Source: CAMDPA01 sp963825625 (lineage in GTDB: Bacteria > Pseudomonadota > Alphaproteobacteria > Rhizobiales > Hyphomicrobiaceae). Taken from it: a stretch of 64,000 bases of DNA. This document shows positions 8,489-17,083 of the stretch, one piece after another. Position 1 is the first letter of the stretch. Each line of letters begins with the position of its first letter. Under the pieces are notes generated by a model. That model was not told the DNA's origin. It made no database searches and saw only the letters and a list, made by a program, of their open reading frames with translations. The stretch is from positions 62,001-126,000 of the forward strand of contig CAWGUF010000023.1 in the NCBI GenBank assembly GCA_963825625.1, written 5' to 3'. The position numbers and the translations under genes are program-made.

Positions 8489-9778
8489 ATGTCTGGTCGA
8501 ATTGCATCTCGTTTCGTGACTTCACTGGTCGCCTGCCTGACAGCGACGACTGCCGCCACAACCGCGAAAGCCGATGCGGTGGCGGACTTCTACAAGGGCA
8601 AGACCTTCGAAATCCACGTAGGATTCTCTGCCGGTGGCGGATATGACGCCTACGCTCGGTTTCTGGCCCGGCACATCGGCAAACACATCCCTGGCAACCC
8701 GGCCGTGGTGGTCAAGAACCGGACCGGCAGCGGCACCATCAAGCTTACCAACATCCTTTACAATGTTGGTCCGTTCGACGGCACCGTAATGGGCATGGTC
8801 TCGCGTGCAATCCCGACCCACGAGATGCTGGGGGGCAAGGGTGCCCAGTTCGATTCCAACCAGATGAACTGGGTCGGCAGCATGAACAACGAGGTCAGCG
8901 TTTGTCTGCTGTCGGATCGTGCAAAGGCCAAGAGCTTTGCCGATACACTGAAATTCGAAACGGTTGTCGGTGGCCAGGGCGCGGCGTCGGATGCCGATCA
9001 ATTCGCGCTTTTCGTCAAGCACCTGCTCGGCTCGAAATTCAACCTGATTACCGGCTATCCTGGAACCGCTGTCACCGTTTTGGCGATGGACCGTGGTGAG
9101 GTCGACGGCATCTGCGGCTGGTCATGGTCGAGCGTATTGAGAATGCGCGGCGAGCAGATCAAGTCCGGCAAGATCCGACCCGTGCTGCAACTGGCGCTGA
9201 AGAAACACCCCGATCTGCCGGCTATTCCGCTCATCACCGATCTCGCACGCAATGACTCGCAGCGACAGCAGATGGAGTTGGTATTCATCCGCCAAGCCAT
9301 CGGCAGACCGTTCGTGCTGCCGCCGAAGGTTCCGGCCGACCGGGTGGAGGCGATCCGCAAGGCTTTCGCCGCTACCATGAAAGATCCCGAATTCATCGCT
9401 GAAGCCAAGAAGTCCGACACCGAAATCGACTGGGTGGGCGGCGAAGAGGTTCAGCAGCTGATCGCACGCGTACTGAAGACACCGAAGCCGGTTGTCGAAG
9501 CCACGCGCCAGAACCTGTTCCCGAAGGGCGAGGTCCAGCGAGCCAAGCTCACTTACGTCGATGCAGCCGGCACGATCGCCGCCATCAAGAGCGAAGGCCG
9601 CCGGCTCGAGCTGAAAGGCGCTGACGGAGCGACACTAAAGACCGCGATCTCCGGCAGCGGAACCAAGATCACGATTGGCGGACAGCCTGCCAAGCGATCG
9701 GCGCTCAAGCAGGGCATGAGCTGCAAGATCAGCTACCTCGGGCCGGGCACCGAGGCACGTTCGCTTGATTGTCAGTAG
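8489..9778 (+). CDS. Bug/TctC-type solute-binding protein with C-terminal extra domain
   Basis: A 429-residue exported protein with a signal peptide of about 29 residues. The mature part begins ADAVADFYKGKTFEIHVG, then GGGYDAYARFLARHIG and IPGNPAVVVKNRTG. This is the Bug (tripartite tricarboxylate transporter receptor) pattern, in which the glycine-rich first loop holds a carboxylate ligand. The start at 8489 has a strong AAGGGAGGG site; longer upstream frames have no support. Residues about 352-429 are not part of the usual 320-350 residue Bug fold. They form a lysine-rich, glycine-turn beta pattern (TIAAIKSEGRRLELKG). The protein is followed by a paralog at 9888. No TctA/TctB gene is adjacent, as is common for Bug genes. 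Confidence 0.88.
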   Translation: MSGRIASRFVTSLVACLTATTAATTAKADAVADFYKGKTFEIHVGFSAGGGYDAYARFLARHIGKHIPGNPAVVVKNRTGSGTIKLTNILYNVGPFDGTVMGMVSRAIPTHEMLGGKGAQFDSNQMNWVGSMNNEVSVCLLSDRAKAKSFADTLKFETVVGGQGAASDADQFALFVKHLLGSKFNLITGYPGTAVTVLAMDRGEVDGICGWSWSSVLRMRGEQIKSGKIRPVLQLALKKHPDLPAIPLITDLARNDSQRQQMELVFIRQAIGRPFVLPPKVPADRVEAIRKAFAATMKDPEFIAEAKKSDTEIDWVGGEEVQQLIARVLKTPKPVVEATRQNLFPKGEVQRAKLTYVDAAGTIAAIKSEGRRLELKGADGATLKTAISGSGTKITIGGQPAKRSALKQGMSCKISYLGPGTEARSLDCQ

Positions 9779-9887
9779 TTTTCCGGCGGCCATTCGCCAC
9801 CCTTCAAATGCCGCGTCGGACTTGACCTTCGCGCGCATGTGTCGTTGCACCGTGTCATCCGGGAATACGACAACAAGGGAGGTATCA

Positions 9888-10952
9888 ATGACCGGAAAAC
9901 ATACCCTACTGCGCTCGTCGGCAGCGGTGGCCGCACTTGCGGCCGCCGGCTATTTGCTGCCGGCCAAGGCGCAATCCGTCGCCGACTTCTACCAGGGTAA
10001 GACCATCACGATCCAGGTCGGTTACGGGGCCGGTGGCGGATACGATACAAACGCGCGGATGTTCGCCCGCCATTTCGGCAAACACATGCCGGGCAATCCG
10101 ACGATCGTCGTGCAAAATGTGCCGGGCGCCGGCTCGATGAAGGTGGCGAACCAGGTATGGGCGGTCGCTCCGAAGGACGGCACGGTGCTGGGGGTGTTCG
10201 CCTCTTCCACCGCGCTCGAGCCGCTTTTCGGCAACGACAAGGCGCTCTACGACCCGCGCAAGTTCGAGTGGATCGGCTCGCTGCACCAGGACATTGCGAG
10301 CTGCGGTGTGTGGAAGGGCGCGGGCCAGGGTGTCAAATCGATCCCCGACCTCATAAAGGCGAAGAAGACCGTCGTTTTCGGCTCGACGTCGCCGACGGCG
10401 ATCACCAGCCAGCATCCGCTCTTCATGAAGAACATGGTGGGTGCGAACATCAAGGTCGTTTACGGCTACAAGGGCACGAAAGGCGTCTCGCTCGCCATGC
10501 AGCGCGGCGAGGTGGATGCCAGCTGCGGCATGTTCGAGTCCTCGGTTCGCTCCGCGTTCGCCCAGCACGTCAAGGCCGGTGATTTCAAGATCGTCGCCCA
10601 GTTCGGAAGTGGTGGTAAAAAGGTGCCCTATTTCGGCGATGCGACGCCGCTCTGGGACCTCATGAAGACGGACGACGACAAGAAGGTCTTCAACGTCATC
10701 TTCCGCCAGACCGAGATCGCGAGGCCATTGGCTGCGCCTCCCGGTACGCCGAAAGAGCGTGTTGCCGCTCTCCGCAAGGCCATGATTGCAACCCTGAAAG
10801 ATCCGCAGCTGATAGCGGATGCCGAGAAAGCAGGGTTCAAATTCGACCCGCTCTCGGGCGAGGAGACCACCAAGCTGTTCGCGGAGTGGTATGGGACACC
10901 GAAACCGCTCCTCGCCAAGGCGCGTAAGGTGACGCAGCCGGAGCAGAAATAA
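9888..10952 (+). CDS. Bug/TctC-type solute-binding protein
   Basis: A 354-residue exported binding protein with a signal peptide to about residue 29 (ending LPAKAQS). The mature start SVADFYQGKTITIQVGYGAGGGYDTNAR closely parallels the preceding gene, so the two are tandem paralogs. This copy has the normal family length and lacks the C-terminal extension. AAGGGAGG six bases ahead of the ATG supports the start. Further family features are MPGNPTIVVQNVPGAGS, AMQRGEVDASCG and, near the end, the KAMIATLKDPQLIADAEKAGF helix. It should capture an organic acid or related ligand in the periplasm for a TTT permease encoded elsewhere, possibly the TctA-like gene at 59.4 kb. Confidence 0.92.
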   Translation: MTGKHTLLRSSAAVAALAAAGYLLPAKAQSVADFYQGKTITIQVGYGAGGGYDTNARMFARHFGKHMPGNPTIVVQNVPGAGSMKVANQVWAVAPKDGTVLGVFASSTALEPLFGNDKALYDPRKFEWIGSLHQDIASCGVWKGAGQGVKSIPDLIKAKKTVVFGSTSPTAITSQHPLFMKNMVGANIKVVYGYKGTKGVSLAMQRGEVDASCGMFESSVRSAFAQHVKAGDFKIVAQFGSGGKKVPYFGDATPLWDLMKTDDDKKVFNVIFRQTEIARPLAAPPGTPKERVAALRKAMIATLKDPQLIADAEKAGFKFDPLSGEETTKLFAEWYGTPKPLLAKARKVTQPEQK

Positions 10953-10981
10953 CCGGCCTTCCGGCAGTATGGAGTTCGCGT

Positions 10982-11011
10982 GCGGCGGGCCCCGTTACCG
11001 GAGCCCGCCGC
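10982..11011 (+). terminator. Hairpin after the Bug gene pair
   Basis: GCGGCGGGC at 10982-10990 pairs with GCCCGCCGC at 11003-11011 across a 12-nt loop, 30 bp after the stop codon. The downstream T run is weak (CTCTGCACTT). It is probably a terminator for the plus-strand unit and may also serve the convergent gene ending at 11065. Confidence 0.5.
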
Positions 11012-11064
11012 TCTGCACTTCACCTACCAGGCACTGCAGTCACTCATAACTGCTGCGGCTCGGG

Positions 11065-11628
11065 TTACCACCAGCGGCGGGGATTGCCGCGGTGCCAGCC
11101 ACGACCGCGCCGATCGCGATCGCGCATCTCGCGCCTGATATCGTGCGCAGCCTCGCGCTGGGCCTGACGGATGCCGATGCGCTCATTGCGGGTCACGTGG
11201 CCGTCGGCCTTGGCGCGGCGCTCCATTTCGGCGATGTGCTGCTGCTGGGCGCGCAGCGCGCGCGCTTCTTCGCCGGTCAGCGACCCGGTACGGCGCCCCC
11301 AGGAGATCCATGTATTCTGATGCGACTGGCGGCGGTCGATTCCGAGCGTCCGGTTATTTCCTCGGCCCCACTGCGTCGGCGCAGACGTGCTCGGGGCAGA
11401 CGTTCTGGAGGCGGAAGATGTCGGGCTTGTTGACCGCGACGCCGCGGTCGCATCAGAGCGCCTGGTGCCGCTTCGATTGCGCTGCCCGGCGGTCGTGGTG
11501 TCGCCCTGTGCGGCGGCTGCGCGCTGTCCGCGCCCTTCGCCGCGGCTGCGCTCCTGCGCGGCGACTGTGGTGGCAGCCAGGGTGGCGGCCATGCTGATAA
11601 CGAGTGTGGTGACCGCAAATTTGTTCAT
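11065..11628 (-). CDS. Secreted basic hypothetical protein
   Basis: A 187-residue protein with a clear signal peptide (residues 1-24, ending TTVAAQ). A Ser/Thr/Arg-rich low-complexity part follows (25-90). A helical C-terminal section contains LTGEEARALRAQQQHIAEME and ADGHVTRNERIGIRQAQREA. That last pattern, with an ADGxxTxxE loop between helices, recurs in small exported proteins of many proteobacteria that have no assigned function. The tail is Arg/Gly/Trp-rich (HRGNPRRWW). It is a single gene, convergent with the Bug pair. A role in the envelope is only a guess from its export signal. Confidence 0.7.
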   Translation of the reverse strand: MNKFAVTTLVISMAATLAATTVAAQERSRGEGRGQRAAAAQGDTTTAGQRNRSGTRRSDATAASRSTSPTSSASRTSAPSTSAPTQWGRGNNRTLGIDRRQSHQNTWISWGRRTGSLTGEEARALRAQQQHIAEMERRAKADGHVTRNERIGIRQAQREAAHDIRREMRDRDRRGRGWHRGNPRRWW

Positions 11629-11757
11629 GTGACGTGCTCCTCCTTTACCCCTCAGAACCTGTCAGCCGACGGGGCCTGTTCGCGGCCAACATCGTGCATG
11701 GGTCTGACGATAGAGACGTCACGCTGAACAACTGCTGAGGTCTTTGTTATGCGGCGT

Positions 11758-12306
11758 TCATGTGCGCGGCTTGGCTGGCCGACGAGCGCCGGAGCGAACC
11801 AGCGGGCGCCGCACATTGGTGCGACGGGAAGGAAGCTTGATAGCGGGCGAGGGAGCCACCACGCCTTTCGTGGCGGTGCCGGTGGAGCCGAAGCCGCCGG
11901 CGCCACGCGAGGTTCCGGCGAGCTTCTTGGCTGGCACCACTTTAGCCTTGAGGACGGGCTGGATGACGAGTTGGGCGATGCGCTCGCCGCGAGCGACCGA
12001 AAAGACCTTCTCGCCCAGGTTGACTAGCAGCACCATCAACTCGCCGCGATAGTCGCTGTCGATGGTGCCCGGACTGTTGAGCACGGTGACCCCGTGCTTC
12101 AAGGCGAGGCCGCTGCGCGGGCGCACCTGTGCCTCGGTACCTTGCGGCAGCTCCAGGACGAGGCCGGTCGGCACCAGCGCGCGCGCCTTCGGACGCAAGC
12201 GAAGCGGCTTGCCGGCCGGCACTGCCGCCACCAGGTCGAGCCCCGCCGCACCGTCAGACTGATAGGCCGGAAGCGCCAGTCCATCCGCATGCGGTAGAAG
12301 GGCCAC
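11758..12306 (-). CDS. dut: dUTP diphosphatase
   Basis: The enzyme hydrolyses dUTP to dUMP and pyrophosphate, keeping uracil out of DNA and feeding dTMP synthesis. All five motifs of the trimeric family are present: AAGLDLVAA, RPRSGLALKHGV, GTIDSDYRGE, GERIAQLVI and the C-terminal GAGGFGSTG that closes over the active site. About 40 basic residues follow motif 5. The only in-frame start is GTG at 12306, which leaves out the first strand (AVQIRV lies just upstream in the same open frame). An ATG at 12354 in another frame would give MATSEEEAGAG. A one-base indel near 12320-12335 would fuse it to AVQIRVALLPH, which looks like the true N-terminus. It directly follows coaBC. Confidence 0.92.
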   Translation of the reverse strand: MALLPHADGLALPAYQSDGAAGLDLVAAVPAGKPLRLRPKARALVPTGLVLELPQGTEAQVRPRSGLALKHGVTVLNSPGTIDSDYRGELMVLLVNLGEKVFSVARGERIAQLVIQPVLKAKVVPAKKLAGTSRGAGGFGSTGTATKGVVAPSPAIKLPSRRTNVRRPLVRSGARRPAKPRT

Positions 12307-12357
12307 ACGGATCTGGACTGCGGCCGGCGCCGGCTTCTTCCTCGCTTGTCGCCATCG

Positions 12358-13664
12358 TTAGACGCTCGCGTTCTTAAGCTGAAGATATTCGACAATCCGC
12401 TCCACGAGCTGGCCTGCCACCGCATCCTTGGCCATCTCCGGCCAGCCCTCGACGCCGTCGGCGGTGATGAGGTGCACCGTATTGCGGTCGCCGCCCATCA
12501 CGCCTGTCTCCGGCGACACGTCGTTGGCCACGATCCAGTCGCAGCCCTTCGATTTGCGTTTCGCGCGCGCGTGCTCGACCACGTTCTCGGTCTCGGCAGC
12601 GAAGCCGATGACGAGCTCCGGACGGCCGGCGCGCTTGTGCGCAATCGTCTTCAGGATGTCCGGGTTCTCCACCAGCGTCAGGCTCGGTGCGCCAGCTCCG
12701 GATTTCTTGATCTTCTCCTCGGCAGCCCTGTCCACGCGCCAGTCGGCGACTGCAGCGGCAAAGATAGCGATGTCGGCCGGCAATGCGGCGCGGACCGCGG
12801 CGAGCATGGCCTCTGCCGTCTCGACACGGACGATATCGACGCCTTGCGGGCGCGGGCAGATTGACCGGCCCCGATACCAGCGTCACGCGAGCGCCACGAC
12901 GGGCCGCCTCGGCGGCCAGGGCATAGCCCTGTTTGCCCGAAGACCGGTTGGCGATGTAGCGCACCGGGTCGATCGGCTCATGCGTCGGCCCGGCAGTGAC
13001 GAGCATGTGGAGCGCCTTGAGTTGCCCCTCGCGACTCCGCTGCGCGGGAGCCGGCCGGAGTCTGCCGCTTGCCCCTCGCGACTTCCCTGCGGGCGAGCCG
13101 GCCGCGAGGGCGTGCCGCCAGCGGCAAGTAGAAGCCTCCACCTTGCCCCGGCGATCTCCAGCGGCTCTGCCATGCGCCCGGGGCCGGCCTCGCCGCGCTC
13201 GGCCATCTCGCCGACGTTGGGTCCGACAAATGCGATGCCGTCGGCCTTCAGCTGCGCCACGTTGCGCTGCGTGGCCGGATTGAGCCACATGCGTGGGTTC
13301 ATGGCGGGCGCCACCAGCACCGGCTTGTCGGTCGCGAGCAGCACCGCGGTCGCCAGATCGTCGGCATGGCCGCCCGCCATCTTGGCCAGCAGGTCGGCGG
13401 TGGCAGGCGCGACCACGATCAGATCGGCCTCGCGCGACAGCCGGATGTGGCCGATGTCGCAGCTCGTCGCCTCGCTCGAACAGGTCGGTGAACACGCGCT
13501 CGCCCGCAGATCGCGCCGACCGACAGCGGCGTGACGAACCGCTGGGCCGCCGCGGTCATCACCACGCGCGTGGCGATCCCGCGCTCGTTCAGGCGGCGCA
13601 CGAGGTCGAGGCACTTGTAGGCGGCGATGCCGCCGCCGACGATGAGGAGGATGCGCTTGGTCAA
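12358..13664 (-). pseudogene. coaBC: Phosphopantothenoylcysteine decarboxylase/phosphopantothenate-cysteine ligase, four apparent frameshifts
   Basis: This is the bifunctional enzyme of coenzyme A synthesis. The CoaC part (flavin decarboxylase) starts MTKRILLIVGGGIAAYKCLDLVRRL and includes LVAPAMNPRMW. The CoaB part has LVTAGPTHEPIDPVRYIANRSSGKQG, AAVADWRV and VANDV. Reading both parts needs frame changes near 13501-13504, 13466-13470, 13150-13156 and 12848-12854, three of them in G/C runs. CoaBC is normally essential, so consensus errors are the simplest cause. Between the domains an extra 100-odd bp (13020-13140) made of hairpin repeats inserts about 35 Arg/Ser/Gly/Pro-rich residues in frame with CoaB. 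Dut follows, a common alphaproteobacterial order. Confidence 0.85.
13020..13140. repeat. Palindromic repeat insertion in the coaBC interdomain linker
   Basis: Two hairpins lie side by side. The first has stem GACTCCG (13033-13039) and CGGAGTC (13056-13062) around a 16-nt loop. The second has stem CCCTCGCG (13073-13080) and CGCGAGGG (13103-13110) around a 22-nt loop. The loops share the core CTGCG-GGGAGCCGGC. A third copy with a different stem, GCGCGCTGCG/CGCAGCGCGC, sits in an rhs fragment at 29123-29163. A 15-bp direct repeat starts each half of the coaBC pair (13022 and 13069). Conserved loop with changing but complementary stems points to a structured mobile element. Confidence 0.7.
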
Positions 13665-13868
13665 GGCTTGGTCCTTGGCGATTAACGAAACAGCCCGCTG
13701 TGTCGGACCGTCAGGCGGACCAAGCTATCGTAGCGGAAGCAGAAAATCGAGCCGTTCCGCGTTCCCCGCCGCGTTCGCCGGACGGCCCGTCGCTGACGCG
13801 ATGCGAGAGGCTCCACCTCTCGCGCTCTCAGGCCAGGGCCGCCGGCCCTGGACCCGGTGGGGTGCCGA

Positions 13869-13895
13869 GGGGTCAGACCCGCAGGGTCTGACCCC
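13869..13895. repeat. REP palindrome 1 (RAYT-associated)
   Basis: Arms GGGGTCAGACCC and GGGTCTGACCCC are separated by three bases. It lies just downstream of the REP-associated transposase gene and repeats almost exactly at 14608-14634. Such palindromes are the expected substrates of the neighbouring transposase. Confidence 0.85.
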
Positions 13896-13906
13896 GCTTC
13901 ACCGCT

Positions 13907-14539
13907 TCACGTCCGCTTCGGCACCCGCAGCACCGGGGTCTGACCCTGCGGGTCTGCCCCCGGAACAAAAGTCCGATAGCGCTCGGCAGTTTCCGCATCC
14001 ACGCCTGCCGCGATGAATGCGCGATAAGTCCGCCTCGGAGCTTGCGGGCCAAACATATCGAGCAGCATGCTGGTCTGCAGCCAGCCCACATTGTCGCCGC
14101 CTTCGAGGTAGGCGCGCGCGCTCGACCACCGCCATTCCGCAGCGTCGACCACCAGTCCAGCCTCGACCGGATTCAAGTGAATGTACCTGCTGACCTGAAC
14201 GAGCTGGGCATCAGTTTCAATCGCCACTGATGCGAAGCGGCCTCGAAACAGCGGACCGTCTCGACCATCGCGATAGTTCACACGCTGCGTAAACCGGCCA
14301 GACAACCATTTCATGCATTCCGAAAGTCGCCCCTCTCGACTGTACATGAGTAGATGATAATGATTGCCCATGAGACAGTAAGCATGCACCTCGACGGCTG
14401 TACGCAAGATGGCTTGGCCCAGAAGCTCAAGAAAAAGACTTCGGTCGCGATTGTCGGAAAATACTGTGGCGCGGTCGATGCCGCGGTTCATCACGTGATG
14501 CCAAGCACCCTCATAGTCCTCACGCAGTTTGCGCGGCAT
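13907..14539 (-). mobile_element. REP-associated tyrosine transposase (RAYT)
   Basis: A 210-residue protein of the TnpA_REP (Y1, IS200-like) family, beginning MPRKLREDYEGAWHHVMNRG. The HUH metal-binding motif is in GNHYHLLMY (about residues 57-65). The catalytic tyrosine is in SRYIHLNPVEAG, and LFRGRFASVAIE lies between them. These enzymes cut single-stranded REP DNA and are thought to spread REP/BIME repeats. Here REP palindromes stand on both sides (13869 and 14562, 14608), and a degenerate one is inside the 3' end (13935-13961). Its last residues, LRVPKRT, are identical to the end of the neighbouring UbiD protein. The two gene tails therefore share a duplicated segment next to a REP. Confidence 0.93.
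13935..13961. repeat. REP palindrome 2, degenerate, inside the RAYT 3' end
   Basis: GGGGTCTGACCC then TGC then GGGTCTGCCCCC. It matches the flanking REPs with a few changes and is translated as part of the last 20 residues of the transposase. Confidence 0.65.
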
Positions 14540-14561
14540 GAGAGATCCTTTCTTATGCCAA

Positions 14562-14588
14562 GGGGTCAGACCCTGCGGGTCTGACCCC
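14562..14588. repeat. REP palindrome 3 (RAYT-associated)
   Basis: GGGGTCAGACCC, three bases, GGGTCTGACCCC, 23 bp upstream of the RAYT start codon. It is separated from REP 4 by a 19-bp spacer, so the pair resembles a BIME (two REPs facing each other). Confidence 0.85.
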
Positions 14589-14607
14589 GTGAGAGAGAGG
14601 GTGCCAA

Positions 14608-14634
14608 GGGGTCAGACCCGCAGGGTCTGACCCC
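14608..14634. repeat. REP palindrome 4, adjoining the ubiD-family stop codon
   Basis: Same 12-bp arms as the other copies. It ends three bases before the stop codon of the UbiD-family gene. The flank GTGCC(A/G)AGGGG on one side and CGCTTCACGT on the other also surrounds REP 1, so REP plus flank is a direct repeat bracketing the transposase. Confidence 0.85.
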
Positions 14635-14637
14635 GCT

Positions 14638-16086
14638 TCACGTGCGTTTCGGCACCCGCAGCTCTCCCAAGGCCGGCAGGCCGTAGCTCTCCCATTCGCC
14701 GGCCACCTTCTCCATCAGGTCGCGCGGCGGCAGCGAGATGCCGGGATAGTCCCATTTCTGCGTCGCATCGATCATCGCCTTGGCACCGGTGGTCTCGTGC
14801 ATGGCAAGACCCGGTTCCAGCGAAGACGGGTCGAGCTCAACCATCGCGGTGCCCGGCAGCACCCGCATGTCCTTGTCGGGCCTGACGCGCCAGGCCATCA
14901 CCCAGTCGCGCATGAAGGGATCGCGGATGTCCACGTCGTCGTCGCACACGACGAGCCACTTGAAGTAGCTCATGCCCATGTAGCCCCACACGCCCATCGC
15001 CGTCTGATCGACGTGGCCGTTGTACATCTTCTTGAGGCTGACCCAGCAGATCGAGGTGCAACCGCCCGCCTCCAACGCATGTACGTCGGCGATGCCGGGG
15101 ATGTTCAGCACGCTTTTCAGATGCTTCAGGATGTTGGATTCCAGCAGCGCCACCTTCAGCATGCTGGATTCGGACGGCGGGAACTGGCTGACGACGCCGA
15201 GCAGGATCGGGTCCTTGCGGTGCGTGATGCATTTCACCTTGAACACCGGCCCGTCGCGGCCGCCGGCCATATAGCCGGTGAACTCGCCGAACGGCCCCTC
15301 CGGCTCGGTGTAGTCGGTCAGCACCTCGCCCTCGATGATGATTTCCGCGCTGGCCGGCACCTCCAGGTCCACGGTCTCGCACTTGACGAGCTCCACCGCC
15401 TGGCCGCGGATGCCGCCGGCGATGGCGAACTCGTCCTCGCCATAGCGCGAGGGCGCCACCAGATACTGCACCGGATCGGCGCCGATGAAGATGGCTGCCG
15501 GCATCGGCTTGCCCAGCGCCTTCCACTTGGCGTGATGGATGGCGCCGCCGCGATCGGGTGCGCCGAACAGGATGCCGGTGGTGTTGCGGTCCTTGATCTG
15601 GCAGCGGCGGATGCCGACGTTGCGACGGCCGGTATCGGGGTCCTTGGTCACCCACAACGGCGTCATGTAGGGGCCGGCGTCCTTACCGGGAGTCCAGATC
15701 GGGTTCGGCAGTTTTGTCAGGTCGACGTCGTCGCCGAAGACCTTGACCTCCTTGCACGGCCCGCTCTCGACGATAACGGGCGCGATCGGCTTCTCGAGCC
15801 CGGCGATCACCTTCTCATGAATTGAATCCGGGTTGGGCTCGGCACCGATCGCGGAGGCGATCATCTGCTTCGACGACGCGATCACGCCGGCCACCACGCG
15901 CCCGCCCGGAAACCCCTTGATATTCCGGAAACCCACGCCGACGCGCTTGTCCTCATCCATGGCGCGGAACATCATGCGCGAGACGGTGGCGATCTCCCAG
16001 TCCTTGTCCACCTCGGCGTCGACCCAGCGGAACAGCCCCTGCTGCTCCAGGGCGGCGAGATACGTGCGCAGGCTGTCGTAGGCCAT
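14638..16086 (-). CDS. UbiD family decarboxylase
   Basis: A 482-residue member of the UbiD (prenylated-FMN dependent) reversible decarboxylase family, cytoplasmic. Key regions are RNTTGILFGAP (flavin/phosphate site), GEDEFAIAGGIRG and GPFGEFTGYMAGG. The last of these carries the conserved acidic residues of the catalytic Glu-Arg-Glu network. ALEAGGCTSICWVS lies near the subunit interface. The start MAYDSLRTYL (16086) is chosen over an ATG 48 bp upstream because AGGGAG precedes it and family alignments begin there. No UbiX-type prenyltransferase is adjacent, so the cofactor must come from elsewhere. The substrate is not predictable; many relatives act on aromatic acids rather than ubiquinone precursors. 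Confidence 0.9.
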   Translation of the reverse strand: MAYDSLRTYLAALEQQGLFRWVDAEVDKDWEIATVSRMMFRAMDEDKRVGVGFRNIKGFPGGRVVAGVIASSKQMIASAIGAEPNPDSIHEKVIAGLEKPIAPVIVESGPCKEVKVFGDDVDLTKLPNPIWTPGKDAGPYMTPLWVTKDPDTGRRNVGIRRCQIKDRNTTGILFGAPDRGGAIHHAKWKALGKPMPAAIFIGADPVQYLVAPSRYGEDEFAIAGGIRGQAVELVKCETVDLEVPASAEIIIEGEVLTDYTEPEGPFGEFTGYMAGGRDGPVFKVKCITHRKDPILLGVVSQFPPSESSMLKVALLESNILKHLKSVLNIPGIADVHALEAGGCTSICWVSLKKMYNGHVDQTAMGVWGYMGMSYFKWLVVCDDDVDIRDPFMRDWVMAWRVRPDKDMRVLPGTAMVELDPSSLEPGLAMHETTGAKAMIDATQKWDYPGISLPPRDLMEKVAGEWESYGLPALGELRVPKRT

Positions 16087-16222
16087 CGAGGCGGGTCTCC
16101 CTATATGAGGATGGGTGGGCGAGCCGCAGACCATAGCGGAAACGGCTGCAAATGCGTAGATTGAGTGAAGCCGAATGTCACCCGCCCGAAGCCGACCAAA
16201 GCTAACACGCCGGAGCCCTCAC

Positions 16223-17071
16223 ATGCGCCTGTCCGCCCTGGTCACTGCCCTTGTCGCTGTCCTGGCTGCTTCGGGTGCACCGGCAGCCCAGCAATCCAAG
16301 GGCGGGATCGAGCTGGCACCGCACCGCGCCGTCTATGAATTCAACCTGAGCAGCACACGCTCGGCCAGCTCGATCTCTGCGCTTTCGGGTCGAATGGTCT
16401 ACGAGTTCCAGGGGTCCAAGTGCGACGGCTTCACGCAATCGATGCGCTTCGTAACGCTGTCCACTGCCCAGAGCGGAGAGACGACGCTTGCCGACCAGCG
16501 CTCGATCACGTGGGAGGATCCTTCGGGCAACCGGCTGAGGTTCCAGACCAAGCAATATCGCGACCGCAAGCTGGTCGAAGAGGCCGCAGGATCGGCCAAG
16601 CGCCCCAAGGACGGCGGCGACATCGAGGTCGAGATCACGCTGCCCAAAGACGAGCGGACGGGCATCGGCGCCGGTGCCATGTTCCCGATCCAGCACTCGG
16701 TGAAACTGCTGGAGGCGGCCCGCTCCGGCGCCAAGAGCTTCAGGTCGGATTTCTACGACGGCTCGGAGGGCGGAGGAAAAAGCTACCACGTCGCGGCATT
16801 TCTCGGTGGCCGCAAGGCACCGGGGTACAATAAATCGCTGCCCCGGATGGCCAACATCGCCGTTCTGGACAAGGTGGCCGCATGGCCCGTCAGCCTCAGC
16901 TATTTCGAGCATGGCTCGGAGCGCAAGGACACCGCGCCCGTTTACGAGATCTCGTTCATGTTTTTTGAGAACGGTGTCTCACGCAGCCTGATGATCGATA
17001 ACGGCGACTATGCCATCAAGGGCAAGCTCACAAAGCTGGAGATGCTCGACCCGATGCCGTGCCGAGAGTGA
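16223..17071 (+). CDS. eipB: Cell-envelope integrity protein EipB (DUF1849)
   Basis: A 282-residue exported protein with a signal peptide of about 22 residues. The DUF1849/EipB pattern is clear: LAPHRAVYEFNL, GRMVYEFQGSKCDGF, ETTLADQRSITWEDPSG and near the end LEMLDPMPCRE. The two cysteines, 67 and 280, match the conserved disulfide described for Brucella EipB, a periplasmic beta-spiral protein needed for envelope stability. ATG at 16223 is preferred over one 48 bp upstream because the signal peptide starts there. It is a single gene, convergent with the J-domain gene, with an inverted repeat between the stops. The family is largely restricted to alphaproteobacteria. Confidence 0.92.
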   Translation: MRLSALVTALVAVLAASGAPAAQQSKGGIELAPHRAVYEFNLSSTRSASSISALSGRMVYEFQGSKCDGFTQSMRFVTLSTAQSGETTLADQRSITWEDPSGNRLRFQTKQYRDRKLVEEAAGSAKRPKDGGDIEVEITLPKDERTGIGAGAMFPIQHSVKLLEAARSGAKSFRSDFYDGSEGGGKSYHVAAFLGGRKAPGYNKSLPRMANIAVLDKVAAWPVSLSYFEHGSERKDTAPVYEISFMFFENGVSRSLMIDNGDYAIKGKLTKLEMLDPMPCRE

Positions 17072-17083
17072 ACCGAAAATCTG

